DNA of 48,285 bases from Bacteroidota bacterium (lineage in GTDB: Bacteria > Bacteroidota > Bacteroidia > Bacteroidales > VadinHA17): NCBI GenBank assembly GCA_011050615.1, contig DRFJ01000045.1, forward strand, positions 1-48,285, read 5' to 3'. Positions 46,645-48,285 of this stretch are shown in pieces. The notes beneath the pieces are model-generated. The model had not been told where the DNA came from and made no database searches. It saw nothing but the letters and a program-made list of their open reading frames with translations. The translations under genes and the position numbers were made by a program. Positions within the stretch are counted from its first letter, which is position 1; each line of letters opens with the position of its first letter.

Positions 46645-47708
46645 TTTTCTTCTTCAATGACTACTGTTTCGTGAGCCAGGTTCACATTCCCGTGGTAAAT
46701 TACCAGGTCGCCCTCCTCCAGTCCTTCAGATATTGAGAATGAGTCAGAGTTTTCAAATTCAGTAGTAACATACTTCCATATTGCCAGGCTGTCCTCACGA
46801 ACAAAGACCACATCACGTCCCTGGCGTATAACAAGTGCTTCCTTGGGTACCACCAGCCTGTCCTCAACCGGTTTGCGTATCAGTATCTTCACATTCATCC
46901 CTTCAAGGAGTTTATCACCGTTCTTTAACTCCGCCCTCACTTTAACCATGCCGTTTTCATCCACCATAGGGTTGATTTTTGTAATACGGCCGGTATATCC
47001 GGTACCTTCGCTAACAAAAGGAATGATATTCACAGGCATGTCCTTTTCAATGAATCCGTATTCCGATTCCAGGACGGGGAACTCGACTTCTATAACAGAA
47101 TTATTAATAATCTTGCACAGTCCGTCAGAATATATGTTCGAGGGATTCCACTCCTTGGCTTCAAGATCAGCCACGGCTCCGGCAATGGGCGCATATATTT
47201 TTGCGTGTTTAAGCTTATATTCAGCTTCCCTGAGATTAGTCTCTGCATCGATGAGTCCGCTTCTTATCTTACTCATTCGTAACATATCGGGACTCATCCC
47301 GGTGGTGTCCTCAGAGCCATGGAAGGTTATCAGGTCATCCTTAAACTCGATCATTGCTTTTTCGAGTTGCTGCCGGGCTTTCTCAAACTGTATGCGGTAA
47401 TTAAAGTCCTCCAGTTCAGCCAGCAGATCTCCTCTATTTACTTTATCGCCATTTTTGACATGTATCTTTTCGATGGTTCCGTCCACTCTGAAAGGTACGG
47501 TAGCAGTATTTTTAGCAAACACTTTTCCGTTTGACACCAGTTCATGGTAGAATGTAGATCTTTTGAGTTCCACGGTAGATACAGTAACGGCATCCCTTAC
47601 GGATGAGCGACGGGCCATTTCCTCTCGATTGTCCTCATCGGCTGACTTGCAGTAAGTTAGAAAGACACTCGCAAGTATTATGGCCAGGCAGTAGAGATAA
47701 TATTTCAT
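46641..47708 (-). CDS. RND periplasmic adaptor (membrane fusion protein)
   Basis: This 355-aa adaptor starts with a lipoprotein-like signal (MKYYLYCLAIILASVFLTYC). It then has the HlyD/AcrA layout: a beta-barrel/lipoyl half-motif (GTIEKIHVKNGDKVNRGDLLAEL, about 80-105), an alpha-hairpin (about 110-165), the second lipoyl half (IYAPIAGAVADLEAKEW), and a beta-barrel plus membrane-proximal domain ending VIYHGNVNLAHETVVIEEEK. It bridges inner-membrane pumps and an outer-membrane channel. It is the first gene of the three-gene unit and has a good promoter match directly upstream. Confidence 0.9.
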   Translation of the reverse strand: MKYYLYCLAIILASVFLTYCKSADEDNREEMARRSSVRDAVTVSTVELKRSTFYHELVSNGKVFAKNTATVPFRVDGTIEKIHVKNGDKVNRGDLLAELEDFNYRIQFEKARQQLEKAMIEFKDDLITFHGSEDTTGMSPDMLRMSKIRSGLIDAETNLREAEYKLKHAKIYAPIAGAVADLEAKEWNPSNIYSDGLCKIINNSVIEVEFPVLESEYGFIEKDMPVNIIPFVSEGTGYTGRITKINPMVDENGMVKVRAELKNGDKLLEGMNVKILIRKPVEDRLVVPKEALVIRQGRDVVFVREDSLAIWKYVTTEFENSDSFSISEGLEEGDLVIYHGNVNLAHETVVIEEEK

Positions 47709-47740
47709 AGGGTTGGTTTTTGATTGTATGAAACAATAAC

Positions 47741-47772
47741 TAAAAGTATCGTTATTACTTGTTAATTACAAA
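47741..47772 (-). promoter_or_regulatory. Promoter of the RND efflux operon
   Basis: On the minus strand a TTTG -33 box (47772-47769) is followed after exactly 20 bp by TACTTTTA (47748-47741), 7/8 to the TAnnTTTG -7 consensus. The spacing is what Bacteroidota sigma-ABfr promoters use, and the start codon is 33 bp downstream. This is the best-formed promoter in the window. No operator-like repeat was found over it. Confidence 0.5.
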
Positions 47773-47831
47773 AATCACTCCAAAAAAGTGGGAAAATTTT
47801 TGCAGTCTTCAGTCGGCAAGCATGTTAAGTA

Positions 47832-47855
47832 GTTAATTCGTTGACTGGTTAATTT
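47832..47855. repeat. Three 8-bp GTTAATTC-like units
   Basis: GTTAATTC, GTTGACTG, GTTAATTT in tandem, related to the array at 43366-43389. The two arrays lie upstream of the adaptor gene and between the pump genes. Confidence 0.5.
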
Positions 47856-48082
47856 GGTGATTTATATTTCAAACAACTGGAAATCAGAAGCACCACCCGT
47901 CGTCTACTCAGGCACCCTGGGCTGCTACTCCTGATGCTGCAGAAGGAAAACGGCTTCCATCCCGGCTAATCAGAAATAGTTCCTTCCCATCCTGCCCCTG
48001 GCTAAGTAGTTCACCACTGCATCAATTAAAATTTTAATTTTGCATTTTTCAATCAATCCCCCTCCCCTTCCCTCTGTCCTCA

Positions 48083-48115
48083 CAGCACTCGCGTGCCTCC
48101 GGCACACTCGCGCTG
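48083..48115. repeat. First hairpin module of right-edge element
   Basis: CAGC (48083-48086) pairs with GCTG (48112-48115). Inside, GTGCC (48093-48097), loop TCC, GGCAC (48101-48105) form a 5-bp stem. The hexamer ACTCGC flanks the stem as a direct repeat (48087-48092 and 48106-48111). A decayed copy of this module is at 40173. Confidence 0.55.
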
Positions 48116-48153
48116 CTCGGAGTGGTTTTTTGAGGGGTGTATTTCTTCCCCCG

Positions 48154-48245
48154 GGTGGGACCGGGCTATTGCTATTATGGTCCTCCGGACCATTACCTCT
48201 ATGCAATCCCCGGAGGGGATAAAGAACAATAGCCGCAGTCCCACC
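48154..48245. repeat. Cloverleaf-like inverted-repeat element
   Basis: The base stem is GGTGGGAC (48154-48161) with GTCCCACC (48238-48245), continued across a small internal loop by GGCTATTG (48164-48171) with CAATAGCC (48227-48234), 16 bp in all. Two hairpins sit inside: ATGGTCC / GGACCAT (48177-48183, 48187-48193) with a TCC loop, and ATCCCC / GGGGAT (48206-48211, 48215-48220) with a GGA loop. All pairs are perfect Watson-Crick. It is not a tRNA (3-nt loops, no T-arm sequence). A nonautonomous mobile or REP-like element or a structured RNA is possible. Confidence 0.65.
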
Positions 48246-48285
48246 TGCGGATAAGCATCGAACCCCACAATACAACACCCCCGCG

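Larger units (their letters stand above)
47773..48285. other. Gene-free region at the right edge
   Basis: No supported CDS or RNA gene. It contains the 8-bp repeats at 47832-47855, an unremarkable stretch to about 48055, and then a GC-rich structured element (48060-48250). ORFs here (60-102 codons) are low-complexity translations of that element. Confidence 0.6.

Noticed and set aside
46843..47400. 185-codon plus-strand ORF
   Set aside because: Antisense shadow of the adaptor gene.
48154..48245. Cloverleaf fold resembling a tRNA
   Set aside because: Loops are only 3 nt, there is no T-loop GTTCRA motif, no anticodon arm of proper length and no D-arm pattern. It is kept as an inverted-repeat element.
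48154..48245. Possible integron attC site
   Set aside because: No RYYYAAC/GTTRRRY core boxes at the ends and no gene cassette or integrase nearby.
47970..48278. 102-codon minus-strand ORF and 60-codon plus-strand ORF
   Set aside because: They are translations of the GC-rich structured repeat. Composition is Arg/Gly/Pro-rich with no domain or start context.

Overview
The window reads as chromosomal DNA of a member of the Bacteroidota, most likely class Bacteroidia (Bacteroidales or Marinilabiliales grade), and probably environmental. The evidence is the family set and gene order: coaX / outer-membrane protein / TPR protein / lptC / small membrane protein / gldE; hpt-adk-obgE; a Bacteroidota-type parE-parC pair; DUF3109; a membrane-bound MutS-like ATPase; and several 6-bladed beta-propeller lipoproteins. 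Many start regions also carry the Bacteroidota -7 promoter motif TAnnTTTG. No rRNA, tRNA or CRISPR array was found. Coding density is high, and about 34 intact protein genes account for nearly all of the sequence.

Layout. 1-224: intergenic DNA with a 10-bp periodic repeat. 225-2787 (+): GT2 polyprenol-phosphate glycosyltransferase, dihydroorotase and a small lipoprotein. 2773-4050 (-): aspartokinase. 4163-5176 (+): fructose-1,6-bisphosphatase. 5473-8829 (+): mfd. 8904-14269 (+): coaX, a FadL-like outer-membrane protein, a TPR protein, lptC, a two-TM small protein and gldE, nearly all overlapping. 14313-17837 (-): gpmI, DUF3109 and an M20 dipeptidase. 17925-24090 (-): a two-gene unit of an NTT/MFS-HEAT membrane protein followed by an nSTAND1 NTPase-TM-coiled coil-WD40 protein. 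24241-29338 (-): parE, parC, aroK. 29518-35783 (-): a tight seven-gene run of hpt, adk, obgE, PAP2 phosphatase, lplA, plsC and a membrane MutS-like ATPase. 35876-36382 (+): purE. 36462-39600: two intact and one 5'-truncated 6-bladed beta-propeller lipoprotein genes. 39775-40140: truncated IS66-family transposase. 40274-47708 (-): RND efflux operon (periplasmic adaptor plus two different RND pumps). 47709-48285: gene-free, ending in a GC-rich, cloverleaf-like inverted-repeat element.

Most genes are housekeeping: pyrimidine and purine synthesis or salvage, aspartate-family amino acids, shikimate pathway, glycolysis/gluconeogenesis, CoA, lipoate, phospholipid and LPS transport, topoisomerase IV, and transcription-coupled repair. 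The accessory interest lies in four places: the nSTAND1-WD40 / NTT-HEAT pair with a 7-bp inverted repeat upstream, which is the best candidate for an uncharacterised system; the structured repeat at the right edge with a decayed relative at about 40173; the beta-propeller lipoprotein cluster next to a dead IS66 element; and the RND operon, whose two pump genes both end inside short repeats.
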